Assembly (NCBI GenBank): GCA_033239125.1
Contig: BSWB01000002.1
Coordinates: 47,217,001 to 47,281,000 of the forward strand
DNA: 64,000 bases
Origin: Fagopyrum homotropicum
Lineage: Eukaryota; Streptophyta; Magnoliopsida; Caryophyllales; Polygonaceae
Reading direction: 5' to 3'
The notes below the pieces were generated by a model. The model was not told where the DNA came from. It ran no database searches and worked only from the letters and a program-made list of their open reading frames with translations. Positions 61,401-64,000 of this stretch are shown here, piece by piece. Every line of letters begins with the position of its first letter. Position 1 is the stretch's first letter. The translations under genes and the position numbers were made by a program.

Positions 61401-64000
61401 TGTAACGCCCCAAATTTTTAGGCGAGTTTTCGATATTTATTTCTCCGTATATTTATCGATAATTTTATAGCCTAAATATAATTTTACGAGTATATTTATA
61501 TATTTGATACGTATTCGTTTATTCTGCATCTTATTTTTTTATTCTTTTTCAAAAAAGGTTTCCGATCCAGAAATTCCGAACCGGTTAATTTTTGATCGAG
61601 TTTAATCCCAATTTATTTTTTTTATTTTTTTTCTTTTTCCCCCTCTCTCCTTCTTGGCTGATGAGCTTCCCGTAGACTCGCATGACCAACCCCTGGTTAC
61701 TTCTTTCCTGCCCAGGCTACCATTCTAGCTGGCCCTAGCCGACTCCTCGACTCCCCTACCCATCTCCTCATCTCTAGCCCCTGTTGCAACGACTCCTCAC
61801 CTCACCCAGCATCTCTCTTCCTCACTGAAGTCGAAACACTCCCCTATCTCCTAACTCACCACTCTCTCGCATGCAACCCTCTGCACTCCCTGTGCTTTCA
61901 CCAAATCGAACCACCGGAGAAGAAGCCTCCACCAGTAGCCGCTAGAGAAGGGAGCCGTTGCCGACGCCTTCAAGAAGCTCCGCTAGGAGCCGCGCTTGCA
62001 ACCACCTCAAGACCGAGCTCTCTCTCTCACTCTCTGTTTTTCTCCCTCGCCTGGATCTGCAAACACTAGGGATACAACCGCCTGGTACCGCCGCCACGCA
62101 ACCGGAAAACTGGCCTGCTGCCTCGCGCCGGAGCCACGCAGCCTAGCCGCCGCCTGCTTCCTTCGCGCTACCTGTCCAAACAGAGAAGCAAAGGTGATGG
62201 CCTTCCTCGCATGCCCTTCTGCTGCCCCAATAACCACCGCCACTGTGCTCTGCCACCGCCGTCTCTAGAGCCGCCAACGCCCGAGCCACCATCGCCCTCC
62301 GGAGCTCTGTAGGAGTCAATGTGAAGCACCAGCCGCCACCTATGCCTTCCTTTTTCCCCAGCCTGCGCGTATAACCAGTGAGAAGAAAGAAAAACCCTTT
62401 TGGGTTAATTTTAATTTGGACCCCTTTATTATGGTATAATTACATTTTGGTCTGGCTGATTTAAACAATTAATGATTGTACCCATAGCTTTACTTTGAAT
62501 TTGTAGTTTTGACCCATATTTCTACACTATTGCATTTATGCCTTATGTTGGGTAAATTTCAGAAAATGCCCCAAGGCTTAATTAAGGATGATGACCATCA
62601 TTTACGGAATTGCATGATTTGCCCCAAAAAACGTGTTTACGGGTTTTAAACTTGGATTTTACTTCGAATTTTATCCTTATATTTATATACTATATATGTT
62701 GTCCTTTGTTGGATTAAATTTGGTTTATGGATCGAAGTTTAATTGCGGTTTACGACCAAGTTCATGAGTTTATATTTTTCCCCGAAGGGATTATTTAGGG
62801 GTTTTAACGATGGCATTTGGAAAACAAGTTTTACCTTGAGTTATATATTATATATATTTGAAATCAATGTAGCATATAAGCTAAATTCGCTTAGCTCTGG
62901 TGTTAGGTCCGGAAGCGCCCGACAAAGACCAACGAACCCATTCTCGACATCCGTAGAATGTCTTTCACCTTCGACCTCGTGTGAGTATCTTCTCTTCCTC
63001 GATTTAGTTATATTTAGTATTAGTATCATGCTAGGTTGGATCTAGCATAACTTAGAGTTAATGTCAAGTAGTGACTTTGAACCTTAGGTGAGTTGGGAGG
63101 ATTCAATATTGTTTGATGGATTGATGTTGATTCTAAGCTTGAGGTGTTGGTTATCTTGTGAGGTTATTATAAGGCTTTAAGTTGTATGGTTGATCTTGTG
63201 AGCGTTTTGAGGCTCGAGATGGGGTTGTATGATATTGTGGGATTTTGGATTTTGGGTTTGGCTTATCCTAGATGCGTTGTGAGTCATGATCTTGCGAGAT
63301 CCAAGGGTTTAAAAGTCTTAGGACTTCTAGCTTGTGTTGAGTGTGATGTGAGCATGAGGGGTTCTAGGATGCGATCCTAGAATTGAGAGTTAAATGGTCT
63401 TGCGTAGATCATTTGTATAGAAGTCTAAGACTTCTATTGTGAGTGAGTTGTTGTTGATATAGTTATATTCTTGTGAGCAGGTTATGTGCTTCCTCTCTAA
63501 GGAAGCAAGAGTGTCGTGAGTTGAGTGTGGTGACGAGGTAAGTCTCCGGACTTACTTAGCTCGTATTCTCTGTATTAGTTTCGATGCGTGTTTGGTGGTG
63601 TGTGTTTATTATTTATGTGTGTGTTTATTATTTATGTTATAACATCTAAACCGGTAATAGGATCACCGACTGTATATGTGTATATTTGGCCCAAGTGTAT
63701 GTTAACGGGCGGTGACCGCTTGTCCAGTCCAAAATGGGGATGACTGGGAGGTGCCTTGCGACCAGCCCATCGGGTGATGCTGATCCGCATCAAGTACATA
63801 CCCGTATGGTGAAAGGGGACAAGGGCGAGATCTTTAAGATTCTCGTGTCACAAAAGAAGTTGAATTAGAACGGGATATGACCTAATAATAAAAAGATAAT
63901 AAACCGGATTTTGTGTTTTGGAACATGTTGTGTGTTTATGATGCCTTATGTGTGTGTGTGCCAATACCATGATTCTAATGCCTTGAATGCTAGCTAACGG
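61401..64000 (+). repeat. 3' LTR, cut by the window end
   Basis: Begins TGTAACGCCCC and follows the 5' LTR base for base with rare changes to position 64000. About 350 bp remain outside. Confidence 0.92.

Larger units (their letters stand above)
54119..64000 (+). mobile_element. LTR retrotransposon (Ty3/gypsy, likely non-autonomous), 3' end outside window
   Basis: 5' LTR 54119-57071, primer-binding site 57076, decayed interior, polypurine tract just before 61401, and 3' LTR from 61401 to beyond the window. LTR ends TGTAACGCCCC and GGGGTGTTACA. It starts four bases after the hAT duplication. The expected 5-bp duplication is CCTTG (54114-54118), to be found after about 64353. Confidence 0.9.

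Overview
The window is plant nuclear DNA, very probably from a eudicot. It is AT-rich, has GT-AG introns, carries two intact multi-exon plant genes, and is otherwise built from nested plant transposons. I cannot name the species.

Region by region. (1) 1-5.5 kb: a Myb/SANT-like gene, now a pseudogene, split by an LTR retrotransposon with a 5-bp target duplication. (2) 5.8-7.5 kb: a Mutator-like element with long inverted ends and a 9-bp duplication. Inside is a broken fragment that I read as an OCTOPUS-family (DUF740) gene, so it is a Pack-MULE. (3) 7.7-10.5 kb, plus strand: a seven-exon gene for a p31comet/MAD2L1BP-like HORMA adaptor. (4) 11.2-15.7 kb, minus strand: an eight-exon anthocyanin-type bHLH gene of the TT8/AN1 group, including a 15-nt micro-exon. 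These two convergent genes are the only coding genes that look intact. They act in unrelated processes (chromosome axis or checkpoint remodelling, and flavonoid regulation).

(5) 19.9-41.2 kb: the most unusual stretch. A tandem array on the plus strand and a second array on the minus strand are made of units that look derived from a U2 snRNA gene. A typical unit has a plant snRNA upstream sequence element (RTCCCACATCG), then exactly 33 bp, then a TATAAATA box, then about 24 bp, then some 80 nt resembling the 5' part of U2 snRNA. Helitron-like ends, solo LTRs, 180-bp MULE-type MITEs, a 592-bp Helitron and a 707-bp hAT element are nested in or between the arms.

(6) 42.4-64 kb: LTRs inserted into one another, a complete but inactivated 5.46-kb hAT element, and an LTR retrotransposon with two very similar long LTRs around a decayed Ty3/gypsy interior. 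Its 3' LTR runs off the window.

All identifications come from reading the sequence and remembered family features. No database search or alignment program was run.
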